Below are positions 8,278 through 16,827 of a DNA stretch of 64,000 nt, piece after piece; within the stretch, counting starts at the first letter, position 1; each line of letters begins with the position of its first letter. Below the pieces are notes generated by a model. That model searched no databases and had not been told where the DNA came from. It was given only the letters and a program-made list of their open reading frames with translations. The stretch is taken from the NCBI GenBank assembly GCA_937921485.1, contig CAKZSV010000007.1, forward strand, positions 141,530 through 205,529, read 5' to 3'. Origin of the DNA: an uncultured bacterium. GTDB lineage: Bacteria > Spirochaetota > UBA4802 > JAGODF01. A program made the translations under genes and the position numbers.

Positions 8278-9396
8278 TTATTTTCCCTTCGCATCATTTT
8301 TTACTGGAACGCTTTTTTCTTTCACTTTTGCTGGTTGAGGTAATTCGCTAATTATCTGGACTGCGCTGATGCCATTTGTCGCATCAATTATGGCCGAGCG
8401 CATGATATCGTGTACGCTGCGCTTCTGAATCGGCTTCGAAAGGTATTCCTGAAAAAGGGAAAGCGGCATGACATTGTAGTGAAATCCCTTGTCGGTTGAG
8501 ATTTCCGAATCGGGGGCCCATGGATACTTAAATTTCTGGAATGAAATTGTCCGTAATAGCATTGATCGGCTGTCGGAAGGCAGTGCGGTAAAATTCTTTT
8601 TGAAGTTGTCCGAATATGATGGGATGTATTCTTCGGCGTTTGAGAGATATACGAGTCGAATGGGAACGTTCATTTTTTTTGCCGCATCGGCGATGCCGCG
8701 TATGGTAATGGTTCCGTTCAAGTTGCCTTTCCGTGCAATTATTTTTCCCGATAGCGCGAGATTGCGGATTCTGTCGTAATATTTCTGGTCATTCAGCCAG
8801 ATCGTGTATTTGTACTTCTTTGTCACTCTATCTAAATTGCGAAAGCGCCATGGAATGTATCCGAGGCCGATTTTCCAGGTTTTTTTTATATAATCAATTT
8901 CAGGATTACCGCTGAATTCCTTATCAATTATTTCTGCTACCGCTCTGGATGATGTTTTCGACCATAGCGCCCTGAATTTTTCGGGCGTATCGGCCTGCTT
9001 GAGAAAAGCAATATGCAGCATGTTTGCTGTAACAACGCGTTTGGTAAAGTCAACAAGCCATACCCATTCGGAATTCGCCCACGATGAAAGTAAAAAATTC
9101 TGCGTGCCTCCAAGCCCTACATAGCCGCCGCCAATATCTGCAATATGATTTTTAAACAGTTCAAGACGGTCTTCATTTGATATGATGGTATTCCCGATTT
9201 CCCACTTTGTTGGCTCTACGTCTTCTTCAGGTGTGGAAGAAAATATTGCATGTTGCTGCTTGACAGCTACCTGCGCGGATGCGGAGGATTCGCTGATGAG
9301 CGAGCCGGAAAAGCACACATGAATAAAGATTGCAAAAAAAAGGATTCCTGCTGATGTACAAAAACGACGCATAATCGGATATATCAAAGTTCTCAT
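8278..9396 (-). CDS. Exported protein with Rossmann-like pattern, function unknown
   Basis: About 372 residues with an N-terminal hydrophobic export signal (ILFFAIFIHVCFSGSLI). A central block reads IGGGYVGLGGTQNFLL ... VWLVDFTKRVV and later RLVYLSNAEEYIPSY, a pattern resembling a methyltransferase-like Rossmann fold. I have seen this pattern in uncharacterised Leptospira proteins, but cannot confirm the family here. The start is uncertain: ATGs at 9423, 9396 and 9369 are in frame; CCGGGG upstream favours 9396. It is followed after five bases by the SUMF1-fold lipoprotein, so the two are likely co-expressed. Confidence 0.6.
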   Translation of the reverse strand: MRTLIYPIMRRFCTSAGILFFAIFIHVCFSGSLISESSASAQVAVKQQHAIFSSTPEEDVEPTKWEIGNTIISNEDRLELFKNHIADIGGGYVGLGGTQNFLLSSWANSEWVWLVDFTKRVVTANMLHIAFLKQADTPEKFRALWSKTSSRAVAEIIDKEFSGNPEIDYIKKTWKIGLGYIPWRFRNLDRVTKKYKYTIWLNDQKYYDRIRNLALSGKIIARKGNLNGTITIRGIADAAKKMNVPIRLVYLSNAEEYIPSYSDNFKKNFTALPSDSRSMLLRTISFQKFKYPWAPDSEISTDKGFHYNVMPLSLFQEYLSKPIQKRSVHDIMRSAIIDATNGISAVQIISELPQPAKVKEKSVPVKNDAKGK

Positions 9397-9493
9397 GCGA
9401 AAAACCCCGGAAAAGAGTATCATCGTTGCAGACGTGATGAAATATTACCGCACAGCCGCACTGTCAAGCGCTTTATCAAAAGAAGCTATGCGA

Positions 9494-10123
9494 TTATTGC
9501 AGTATCGCTTCCCCTCGGCAAGGATGATCAAATAGCATCCTCTCAAGTCCAAGTGTTGCGAGCATCGCAAAAAACCTTCGCAAAGGAAAGCCAATGACAT
9601 TGGTGAAAGAACCGTCAATATGTGCAATAATCAACTCTCCGGCGTGCTGTGCGGCATACGAACCGGCTTTGTCGCGCCATTCAATTATGGCAAGATAGCG
9701 TGCGATGTCATCTTCGGAAAGTTTTTTGAATGTGACGTTTGTAACTTCGGTTTGCGTGAGAATATCGCGTTTCATTTCTCGTGCGTATATCAAAGTGATT
9801 GCCGTGCAGACAGCGTGAGTTGTACCGGAAAGCAATGACAGCATGCGAAATGCATCGGAATAATCTTTCGGTTTGCCGAGGATATCGTTATTGAGCACGA
9901 CAATGGTATCTGATGCGACGACAAGCTGGTTCTGGTAATCTTTTTGTGTAAAGGCAAAGACGGTGCTGGCTTTGAGAAATGAAAGACGCTCTGCATGTTC
10001 GACTGGAGTTTCGAAGAGAAGTGGTCGTTCATCCACGTCCGAAGCACGTATTTCAAATTCGGAAAAAAATTTACCGAGCAATTCTTTTCTCCGCGGAGAA
10101 GCTGAAGCAAGCACAATCTTCAT
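9494..10123 (-). CDS. maf: Maf family nucleoside triphosphate pyrophosphatase
   Basis: A 209-residue Maf protein. The N-terminal SASPRRKELL motif binds the substrate phosphates; SDTIVVLNN and KPKDYSDAFRML follow, and the later DKAGSYAAQ and GSFTNVIGFPL blocks complete the family signature. Maf enzymes hydrolyse dTTP/UTP or modified NTPs to monophosphates and were first described as septum inhibitors. The ATG overlaps the rel/spoT stop codon (ATGA), which indicates translational coupling with the stringent-response gene. Confidence 0.92.
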   Translation of the reverse strand: MKIVLASASPRRKELLGKFFSEFEIRASDVDERPLLFETPVEHAERLSFLKASTVFAFTQKDYQNQLVVASDTIVVLNNDILGKPKDYSDAFRMLSLLSGTTHAVCTAITLIYAREMKRDILTQTEVTNVTFKKLSEDDIARYLAIIEWRDKAGSYAAQHAGELIIAHIDGSFTNVIGFPLRRFFAMLATLGLERMLFDHPCRGEAILQ

Positions 10124-12153
10124 TTGCGAACCACCTTTTCGCTCAGTTTGAACACCTCGGTGATATTTTTTATTTTTTTCAGATGTTTCATTATTTCAGA
10201 AAGATGATCCGTGTTTCTCACTTCCAGGATCATTTTAAATTCCGCCTGATTTACGTTGATAACCTGCGCTTCAACTTTTATGATATTTGATTTACAGATC
10301 GATATTTCTTCCGCGATGTCCTTTAAAAGATTGGGTCTGTCATCGCCAAGCACTTTTATTTTCACAGGGTAGGTGGCGTTGTTGGAGTCTTCTTCCCATC
10401 GTATGTCGATGAATCGTTCTTTTTCAACGCGCATCCGTCTGAGGGAAGGGCAATTTTTCTTATGAACTGCGATTCCGCGGCCGCGGGTGATGAATCCTAC
10501 CACATCGTCCCCAGGTATCGGCTGGCAACACTGGGAAAGCCGAATGAGAACGTTAGAAGTTCCCTCCACGCTGATGCCGATTTTATTTTTTTTGGCGACT
10601 TTGCGAATTTTAATTAAATCTTTTTCTGGAACTGAGACCTCAACGGATTTTGACACCTTCGGGGTTTCAGTTTTGCCTTGTTTTTCCTTTTCAGTTTCCT
10701 GAACTTTTCTCAGGTAATTTCGAATTTTGTATCGCGCGTTTGCTGATTTGACAAATTTGAGCCATGATTCTGATGGATGTCCTTTTGCGCTTGTGAGAAT
10801 CTCGACAATATCGCCGCTTTTCAGTTCTGTGCGAAGGGGCACTAAGGAATTATTAACTTTCGCCCCCACGCAGTGCGAACCGACTTCACTGTGGATGGCA
10901 TAGGCAAAATCCACCGGCGTGGATCCCTGCGCCAGTTTAATAATTTTTCCTTTTGGAGTAAAAACGTAAATTTCATCTTCGTAGAGATCCATCTTCAATT
11001 CTTTGATGAATTCTCTCGAATCGTTTTCTTTTTCGAACTTGTCGATATTCTTGAGAATGGGTAACTGACGATATTCTTTCGCCGCTTCCTTTTCTTTTTC
11101 TTTGTATGCCCAGTGTGCCGCAATCCCGTTTTCGGCAGTACGGTGCATTTCGCGTGTGCGTATCTGTATTTCAAGCGGATGACTGTCCGGCCCTATGACG
11201 GTGGTGTGAAGAGACTGATACATGTTCGACTTCGGCACCGCGATGTAATCTTTGAACCGCGAAGTTATGGGGGTCCAGAGAGTGTGAACGACGCCGAGCA
11301 CGCCGTAGCAATCGCGTATTTCTTCCGTGATAATTCTTATGGCGCGGATATCGAAAATATCATCCATTGATTTTTGCTGGCTTTTCATCTTTCGGTAAAT
11401 TGAATAATAGTGCTTCACGCGCCCGGTGATTTCCGCGTGAATGTGAAGCTCGTTGAATTTATTTTGCAAGACGTTTCTGACGGAATCGATGAACTCATCC
11501 AGTTTGTATTTGTGCTGGGCTACTTTATTGGCGATTTCGTGGTATTCCTCATGGTTCAGACAGTGAAAAGCTAAATCTTCGAGTTCAGAGCGAATTTTTG
11601 AAATTCCCAGCCTTCCGGCAAGCGGCGCGTAAATGTCCAGCACTTCCTGCGCTATTTCGAGCTGTTTGTGCTCCGGCTGAAACATGATGGTGCGCATATT
11701 GTGGAGTTTGTCGGCGAGCTTTATGAGGATGACGCGCATGTCCTTGATTGTTGCGAGCAGCATCTTTCTCAGGTTAAACGCCTGCTCGCTCGATTTCGAT
11801 TGTTTTTTTAAAGAGGAAATCTTTGTCACGCCGTCAACAAGAAGAGCAACATCCCTGCCGAATAATTTTTCTATTCCCTCAAGCGTGTTTTCAGTGTCCT
11901 CCACCACGTCATGCAGGAGAGCTGCGGCGATGGTGGAGGTATCGAGGCCCATATTCGCCAGAATAATGGCCACTTCAAGAGGATGAATGATATACGGTTC
12001 TCCGGAAAGCCTCTGCTGCTTTTTATGCGACTCTTCCGCAAAAAGGTATGCTTTGCGTACGAGCTCGATATCTGGATTCTGCACATTCTTATTAATTGCG
12101 TCGATGAGCGTCTCGATATCACGGCTTTTTATTTTAAGTTCTATCTCGACCAT
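10120..12153 (-). CDS. rel: Bifunctional (p)ppGpp synthetase/hydrolase, Rel/SpoT family
   Basis: About 677 residues, full length. The HD hydrolase domain is intact: H57 in IIHPLE, HD at 81-82, ED at 85-86 and N152 in KLADKLHNMR. The synthetase domain carries RFKD at 299-302, the RXKD form of bifunctional enzymes rather than the EXDD of RelA, followed by YQSLHTTVIGP. A TGS domain (DEIYVFTPKGKIIKL) and a C-terminal ACT domain follow. One variation: the usual NGYQSLH reads NMYQSLH. A TTG at 12165 would also be in frame. It lies directly after fdhD, and maf overlaps its stop. Confidence 0.95.
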   Translation of the reverse strand: MVEIELKIKSRDIETLIDAINKNVQNPDIELVRKAYLFAEESHKKQQRLSGEPYIIHPLEVAIILANMGLDTSTIAAALLHDVVEDTENTLEGIEKLFGRDVALLVDGVTKISSLKKQSKSSEQAFNLRKMLLATIKDMRVILIKLADKLHNMRTIMFQPEHKQLEIAQEVLDIYAPLAGRLGISKIRSELEDLAFHCLNHEEYHEIANKVAQHKYKLDEFIDSVRNVLQNKFNELHIHAEITGRVKHYYSIYRKMKSQQKSMDDIFDIRAIRIITEEIRDCYGVLGVVHTLWTPITSRFKDYIAVPKSNMYQSLHTTVIGPDSHPLEIQIRTREMHRTAENGIAAHWAYKEKEKEAAKEYRQLPILKNIDKFEKENDSREFIKELKMDLYEDEIYVFTPKGKIIKLAQGSTPVDFAYAIHSEVGSHCVGAKVNNSLVPLRTELKSGDIVEILTSAKGHPSESWLKFVKSANARYKIRNYLRKVQETEKEKQGKTETPKVSKSVEVSVPEKDLIKIRKVAKKNKIGISVEGTSNVLIRLSQCCQPIPGDDVVGFITRGRGIAVHKKNCPSLRRMRVEKERFIDIRWEEDSNNATYPVKIKVLGDDRPNLLKDIAEEISICKSNIIKVEAQVINVNQAEFKMILEVRNTDHLSEIMKHLKKIKNITEVFKLSEKVVRK

Positions 12154-12161
12154 AGCTATTA

Positions 12162-12968
12162 TCAAGCATCAAATAATTCTCGGCCATTAAAAACGGTAAA
12201 CGAAGAGGCGCGCACCCTGCCGATGAGCACAATCCCGTGACTGCGTGCAAGATCGATTGAAATATTAGTCGGATGTGAGCGAGATACTACAACAGGGATG
12301 CGCGCATTCAATGCTTTGGCAGTTATTTCACCGGAAATTCTGCCGGTGGATGCAAGTATTTTGTCATGCAAAGAAATTTGCCGTAAAAGCGCGTCTCCTA
12401 TGATTTTGTCCACGGCGTTGTGACGGCCGATTTCATCGAAAAAAGACACGCGTTCACCCGAAGCGGTGTAGAGGGCGGCACTGTGAACGCCTCGGGTTAT
12501 TTTATGGTTTTCTGAAAAGCGTAAAAATTCCTTCATAATCGTTATAATATTTTCAGCTCTCAATTGAATACCGGGGATAGAAAAACCATTGCAGGTGACA
12601 GCAATCACTGATTGGCTACCGCATCCTGAAGGGATGCTTCGAATGCGCAGAAGCCTTTCAATCATTCGTTCACTTTCAACTGCGGTGATGTTGATAGAAA
12701 TATTCTCCGTATCAATATTAATTTTTGCGACCTCATCGGCCGACGTGATGATGCCTTCGCTGAACAAATGCCCCACGGCCAACTCGCGAAGGTCGCTTCC
12801 CGAGCTTGCAATGGTAAGATAGCGATTGCCGTTAATTGAGAGTGCAAGTGAATACTCCATACTGACGCTCACGGTGACAGGCGAAAACGTGCCGGAAGCA
12901 TATTCCCACGCATCATAATCTCGGTGGACGGGAAGTTGTTTATCTTTTTGTACTTTTGTACTGTTCAT
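12162..12968 (-). CDS. fdhD: FdhD-like sulfurtransferase for formate dehydrogenase
   Basis: A 268-residue FdhD/NarQ family protein, which passes sulfur to the bis-MGD cofactor of formate dehydrogenase. Family blocks seen are ASSGSDLRELAVGHLFSEGI, GVHSAALYTASGE, FDEIGRHNAVDKIIG and STGRISGEITAKAL. The conserved CXXC loop reads GCGSQS: Cys116 is kept but the second cysteine is Gln119. The ATG at 12968 lies within the last codons of the NifU-like gene (29-base overlap); the frame is open further upstream but that part duplicates the other gene. No formate dehydrogenase is in the window. Confidence 0.9.
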   Translation of the reverse strand: MNSTKVQKDKQLPVHRDYDAWEYASGTFSPVTVSVSMEYSLALSINGNRYLTIASSGSDLRELAVGHLFSEGIITSADEVAKINIDTENISINITAVESERMIERLLRIRSIPSGCGSQSVIAVTCNGFSIPGIQLRAENIITIMKEFLRFSENHKITRGVHSAALYTASGERVSFFDEIGRHNAVDKIIGDALLRQISLHDKILASTGRISGEITAKALNARIPVVVSRSHPTNISIDLARSHGIVLIGRVRASSFTVFNGRELFDA

Positions 12969-13308
12969 AAATCTTACGGAACACCTCCAGAGAGAGGCGT
13001 ACGCAATATTGATTGCTTTCAGGAACATCATTAAAGAGCAATTGAACTTTCCGCTCGAATTTGCCTTCGACATCTTCGATATTGCTATTCTGGGCGCATT
13101 CATTCAAAATCGATGCACCTGCAATTGAATAGCCGCAGCCGTACACCTCAGCACCAATATCGACGATGGCTCCTTTCCCGTCAACCACAACCGACAATCG
13201 TACCACGTCATTGCACTTTTCGCTTTTTGTTATGGCGTGAAACGTCGGCTTCGAAATACGTTTCATGCCGCGTGGCCTCAGGAAATGGTCTTTTAATACC
13301 GGATTCAA
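12940..13308 (-). CDS. NifU/IscU-type iron-sulfur scaffold protein
   Basis: A 122-residue NifU_N domain. It keeps the opening HFLRPRG, and the three cluster-binding cysteines of IscU: C32 (in KCND, with D34 as the modulating Asp), C58 (YGCGYSIAGASIL) and C102 (QYC). The histidine that precedes the third cysteine in IscU is Tyr101 here. It lacks the C-terminal Nfu domain. It starts at TTG with GGGGAAA about seven bases upstream. It leads the run nifU-like, fdhD, rel, maf; no IscS/NifS is nearby, so the sulfur donor must be elsewhere. Confidence 0.85.
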   Translation of the reverse strand: MNPVLKDHFLRPRGMKRISKPTFHAITKSEKCNDVVRLSVVVDGKGAIVDIGAEVYGCGYSIAGASILNECAQNSNIEDVEGKFERKVQLLFNDVPESNQYCVRLSLEVFRKIYEQYKSTKR

Positions 13309-13333
13309 CTATCGTTTCCCCAATTAAGATTTA

Positions 13334-13349
13334 CCATATTGCAATATGG
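13334..13349. promoter_or_regulatory. 16-bp perfect palindrome upstream of the nifU-like operon
   Basis: CCATATTGCAATATGG is a perfect 8+8 inverted repeat located 26 bases upstream of the NifU-like start codon. Position and symmetry suit a dimeric transcription factor site overlapping the promoter. The cognate regulator is unknown. Confidence 0.5.
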
Positions 13350-13432
13350 CACATACTGCGGAAGGGTATGCATTAATGAAAATAATTTTTTTCAAAAAAA
13401 AACATTAAGCCTTTTTCAAAAAATGCCGAAGA

Positions 13433-13522
13433 TATAATTGTCATAACACTCCTATTGTTGAATTACCAGGTTGAAGGCTTTTGCAAGAACCACTCTTGCA
13501 AAAGCTTTTTTTTATTTTTTTT
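13433..13522 (+). ncRNA. Candidate short transcript or attenuated leader upstream of the YciO-type gene
   Basis: A perfect TATAAT sits at 13433-13438 on the plus strand with no good -35 box. Transcription from about 13445 would end in the strong terminator at 13477-13522, giving an RNA of about 75 bases. No gene lies upstream on this strand that would need the terminator. It could be a small RNA or the attenuated leader of the gene starting at 13579. No open reading frame of useful length is inside. Confidence 0.35.
13477..13522 (+). terminator. Strong plus-strand Rho-independent terminator
   Basis: GCTTTTGCAAGA pairs perfectly with TCTTGCAAAAGC (12 bp) around a five-base loop, followed by about 16 bases that are nearly all T. 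It sits 56 bases before the YciO-type start codon and 168 bases from the divergent NifU-like gene, so it has no obvious upstream client. Confidence 0.85.
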
Positions 13523-13578
13523 CCGCTAAAATCGCTTGACTGCACTTCGAAGCATAAAAAGCTTCCAGCCGGAGTACG

Positions 13579-14193
13579 ATGATGCACATTTTCGAAATAC
13601 ATGAAAAAAATCCGCAGCGGCGCTTTATTGAAAAAACCGTTGATGTGCTTCGCAAAGGCGGCGTGATGATATATCCCACCGATACGGTGTATGCGTACGG
13701 CTGCGATATCATGCAGAAAAATTCAATCGAAAGGATATATTCCATCAAGAAAATCCCGAAAAATAAACCGTTGAGTTTCATATTTTCCGATATCAGCCAG
13801 CTTCATGAATATGTGAGAAATGTTTCAGACCAGGCGTTTAAAATCATGAAGAAAGTTTTTCCGGGTCCGTACACGTTCATTTTCAAAGCGTCAAAAACTG
13901 TTCCCAGGATAGCCATCACACATCAGAAAACGATTGGCGTGAGGATACCGGATAATATCATTGCGCTCGAGTTGGTGAATGCACTCGGAAGGCCGATTCT
14001 TTCCGCCGGCGTGAATCTTGAAGACGGTTCATACGTCATTGAACCCACGCTCATTGACAAACAATTGAGAAATGAAGTTGACATAATTATCAATTGCGGC
14101 CCTAAGTTATCTGAGCCTTCGACAATAATCGATTTTTCGGAAGATGAACCGAAGCTGATTCGACAGGGGAAGGGCGAAATTTTCTTTTTATAA
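13579..14193 (+). CDS. YrdC/Sua5 superfamily protein, YciO type
   Basis: A 204-residue single-domain YrdC fold protein. It begins with IHEKNPQRRFIEKTVDVLRKGGVMIYPTDT-like sequence, which follows the YciO pattern (HPxNPQxR) rather than TsaC. Also visible are KKIPKNKPLSFIFSD, FPGPYTFIFKAS and KTIGVRIPDN. TsaC/Sua5 members make threonylcarbamoyl-AMP for the t6A modification of tRNA; the YciO branch has been argued to be weak in or to lack this role, so I do not assign tsaC. CGGAG precedes the start. No other t6A gene is near. Confidence 0.85.
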   Translation: MMHIFEIHEKNPQRRFIEKTVDVLRKGGVMIYPTDTVYAYGCDIMQKNSIERIYSIKKIPKNKPLSFIFSDISQLHEYVRNVSDQAFKIMKKVFPGPYTFIFKASKTVPRIAITHQKTIGVRIPDNIIALELVNALGRPILSAGVNLEDGSYVIEPTLIDKQLRNEVDIIINCGPKLSEPSTIIDFSEDEPKLIRQGKGEIFFL

Positions 14194-14254
14194 TTACATC
14201 GGCGGAAGATGCCGTTAATTGTATTATACTGTAACATATTTTTGAGAGGGCACA

Positions 14255-14578
14255 ATGGACTGGCTTCACGACATGTTTTTGGTACTACGATCGATTGCCA
14301 TACTTCTTGCAATCGGTGCTGCTATTTCCTGGTATTTTTACTACTATAAGATGCGCGACCTTTTTGCCGGTTTTATGGGCGGCTTCGTTGTTGGTGTCAT
14401 AGGGGCGCTCATAGGTGCATTTATTCTGGACAAACTGTTCTACGATATCACTGTTAAAATATTGGCCTTTCTTGCCCGCGATGCCGGAGTGAACATCATT
14501 GCCGGCATCATTGGCGGATTCATTGCGGTGTTTATCATGAACCGGCTGAATCACAACAAGGAAAGAAGAAAATATTAA
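14255..14578 (+). CDS. Small glycine-rich membrane protein, unknown
   Basis: A 107-residue protein with three predicted membrane helices at about 8-27, 36-60 and 78-98. The second and third are rich in Gly (FAGFMGGFVVGVIGALIG and IIAGIIGGFIAVFIM), which allows tight helix packing. It ends in a basic tail. GAGAGGG lies seven bases upstream of the ATG. I do not recognise the family. It may be the second gene of a unit with the YciO-type gene. Confidence 0.65.
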   Translation: MDWLHDMFLVLRSIAILLAIGAAISWYFYYYKMRDLFAGFMGGFVVGVIGALIGAFILDKLFYDITVKILAFLARDAGVNIIAGIIGGFIAVFIMNRLNHNKERRKY

Positions 14579-14582
14579 TCGT

Positions 14583-16220
14583 TTAGCCGCACAGCCATTC
14601 CGGTAGAGCGGGAAACTTCTCCCGCATTATCGTCTTTTCAAGCGGGCGTTCAAGTATAAGCTTCTCCGCACCTTTGGCACCCAATCCCGGTATATATTTA
14701 AGTGCAGAGTAGGGAAGGGTATTGATGTCAAAGGGGAGGGGAATTGCCACCAAAGATCGTTCCTGATGCGCCAGCACAAGAACATCGAACAATTCTTCAG
14801 CTTCAAAAGCAAAAGGAATTTTCACAGTTATTGGATAGCTTGCAATCTGCCGGGCATAGGAATACGTGCGCTGTGCCGTTTCAAGCCGAAGCTTGCGCAG
14901 GACAGTTCCCGGCGGATAGATTTTTTTCAGCATGGCGTTATCAATATCCTTGCGGATTTTTTCGCGATAGTATTCGTAGCGTTTTCGCACAGGAGTATTC
15001 GGTGTTCTGACAGCGTTTCCAGCAGGTGTCCCTTTGATAGGATTGATACTTCGAATATTGATACGCTTCACCAGCAGTCCCATATCCAACATAGTTTTTA
15101 AATAATCATAATTCAATTTAAACGTCTCTTCGCTTTCACCGGGCAAGCCGTGGATGAGATTTACGCCGGGTAGCAGCTTGGGAATTCCTTCTTGTCGCGT
15201 GCCGCAGATTTCATTAATCATTTTTACGGCATAAACTGCTTCATCAGGGGACACTTTTAAGTTATTTGCTCGTACCACATTTTCATCAAACGATTCAATG
15301 CCCAGCGCAATGGTATCGCCCGGCGTAATCATCCCGGCAATGGCGCCTAAAATCTCAGCCGATTCATCGGGAAAATGTACGATGCTTCCCGGATTTGCGT
15401 TATCGATATTCAGAAGTTGAATCCTGCCGTTAATGCGGCGTTTTTGTAATTCATTAAAAAGAGATAGTGCCGTTTTCGGATTGGGTTTGGAAAAGCCGTT
15501 TCGATACTCTTCACACTGTGAACCGTACTGGATGATATCGGGCTGACATCCAAGCCTGAATCGCGATATCCCGCATTCGATGAGCATGTCGATTTCATCG
15601 ATAATGGCAGATGCCGCACGCGTTGATACACCCGAACGCAGATATTCCTGGCAGAAGCTGCACTTTGAAAGCCGTGGACATCCCCGGTATGTTTCAATCT
15701 CGCATATGAGATGGGGATATTCGGGATGCAGACGGACAACCGGTGCACCCAGAACCGACCAGCGGGCGATATCGTCTGCCGAACGCTCGCCGGATTTCGG
15801 AAAACCCTTCGCGTAATTGTGGGCAAAGAATTCTATATCTCCCGGTATGTCGTGGGCGTTGCGGCAACCGGCATCGATTGCCCGCCGACCGATTGCACCG
15901 CCAAGATAGAATCTGCACTGCGCGTTCTGCGAAATAATTGTTGTAATTTCTTTTTGCGTTCCGATGCGCGCATGCAGATATTTTCCCGGCACCACCGCAC
16001 CGCCGATGACGAACACTGCGTCGAATGTTTCATCTACTGCATACTCATCCGCGCGCAACTGGTCAATAGTACAATATGCAATTAAAGAAGGATTGACTCC
16101 CGCGTCCGCAAGCGCGCCATACACGTACCGGGGGTAGGGTGCGATGAAGGGCGGTACGCCAAAGCATGCAGGTTCATCAACGTAGCAATCTAAAATGAGA
16201 TAACGCGAATCTGGCTTCAT
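14583..16220 (-). CDS. Radical SAM protein with B12-binding-like N-terminus and C-terminal HhH motif
   Basis: 545 residues. The N-terminal 150 look like a cobalamin-binding-type Rossmann region (GVPPFIAPYPRYVYGALADAG). The radical SAM cysteines are C181, C187 and C190 (GCPRLSKCSFC), a CX5CX2C spacing instead of the standard CX3CX2C, as in UPF0313-like families whose signature is ETYRGCPR. A helix-hairpin-helix motif (IPGLGAKGAEKLI) lies near the C-terminus at about 515. I recall this architecture mainly from archaeal genomes. The function is unknown; the HhH suggests nucleic-acid contact. It follows the HD-domain gene by eight bases. Confidence 0.8.
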   Translation of the reverse strand: MKPDSRYLILDCYVDEPACFGVPPFIAPYPRYVYGALADAGVNPSLIAYCTIDQLRADEYAVDETFDAVFVIGGAVVPGKYLHARIGTQKEITTIISQNAQCRFYLGGAIGRRAIDAGCRNAHDIPGDIEFFAHNYAKGFPKSGERSADDIARWSVLGAPVVRLHPEYPHLICEIETYRGCPRLSKCSFCQEYLRSGVSTRAASAIIDEIDMLIECGISRFRLGCQPDIIQYGSQCEEYRNGFSKPNPKTALSLFNELQKRRINGRIQLLNIDNANPGSIVHFPDESAEILGAIAGMITPGDTIALGIESFDENVVRANNLKVSPDEAVYAVKMINEICGTRQEGIPKLLPGVNLIHGLPGESEETFKLNYDYLKTMLDMGLLVKRINIRSINPIKGTPAGNAVRTPNTPVRKRYEYYREKIRKDIDNAMLKKIYPPGTVLRKLRLETAQRTYSYARQIASYPITVKIPFAFEAEELFDVLVLAHQERSLVAIPLPFDINTLPYSALKYIPGLGAKGAEKLILERPLEKTIMREKFPALPEWLCG

Positions 16221-16228
16221 GTGGTGAT

Positions 16229-16774
16229 TCAGACTCCCACTACCTGATGGATATCAATCCGCAAATGGCGATTGATTTTCGCCTCTATTGCCATAATGAG
16301 GGCTTTGTTTTTCTGAATCATTTCGCGCCGCTCTTCGGTGGTACCATACCGAGCGATCAGGTCATCAACCCGGGTATGAATCGAAACTATTTCATCATGC
16401 ATCACGCATTTATCGGCATAATACACAATCTCGCGCTCCTCAAGCGGACCGTCTGCATTGAAATCGGTGAAAAAAACGTGCTGCTCAACAATGTACGCTA
16501 CGGAGGGAAGGCCGAGAGTGCGAAGGAGTTCTGCACCGGTGGAATCGTGGCGCTCGCCTGTTTCGAGAGAGCGGGTTTTGGTGATATCGTGAAGCAATGC
16601 TCCGGCAATCACAAGCGCGCGATGTATTTTACAGCCTTCCGCAAGATTATCGATAATCTTCAGCGCCACATTCATCACCTGTTTGGAGTGTGCAATGATG
16701 TTGGGAAGCATGTGATATTCCCGCATCAGATCGCAGCACTCTTTTTCGGTAGGTATTCTTTCCACAATCAGCAA
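16229..16774 (-). CDS. HDIG/HD-domain phosphohydrolase
   Basis: A 181-residue HD-superfamily protein. Metal-binding residues are H29 (AHSKQV), H62-D63 (LLHDITKT) and a later His in YIVEQHVFF. HD proteins of this size are usually nucleotide or phosphoester hydrolases. It starts at TTG behind AGGGGCGA; this is the only start with a plausible ribosome site. It sits between umuDC and the radical SAM gene and is probably co-transcribed with the latter. Confidence 0.8.
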   Translation of the reverse strand: MLIVERIPTEKECCDLMREYHMLPNIIAHSKQVMNVALKIIDNLAEGCKIHRALVIAGALLHDITKTRSLETGERHDSTGAELLRTLGLPSVAYIVEQHVFFTDFNADGPLEEREIVYYADKCVMHDEIVSIHTRVDDLIARYGTTEERREMIQKNKALIMAIEAKINRHLRIDIHQVVGV

Positions 16775-16827
16775 TCGCCCCTACTACCCAGGCTACAATC
16801 TTTACGTTTCGGGGCAACCTTTTTTTG

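Noticed and set aside
13330..13440. CRISPR or repeat array
   Set aside because: Only one palindrome occurs here; there are no regularly spaced direct repeats anywhere in the window.
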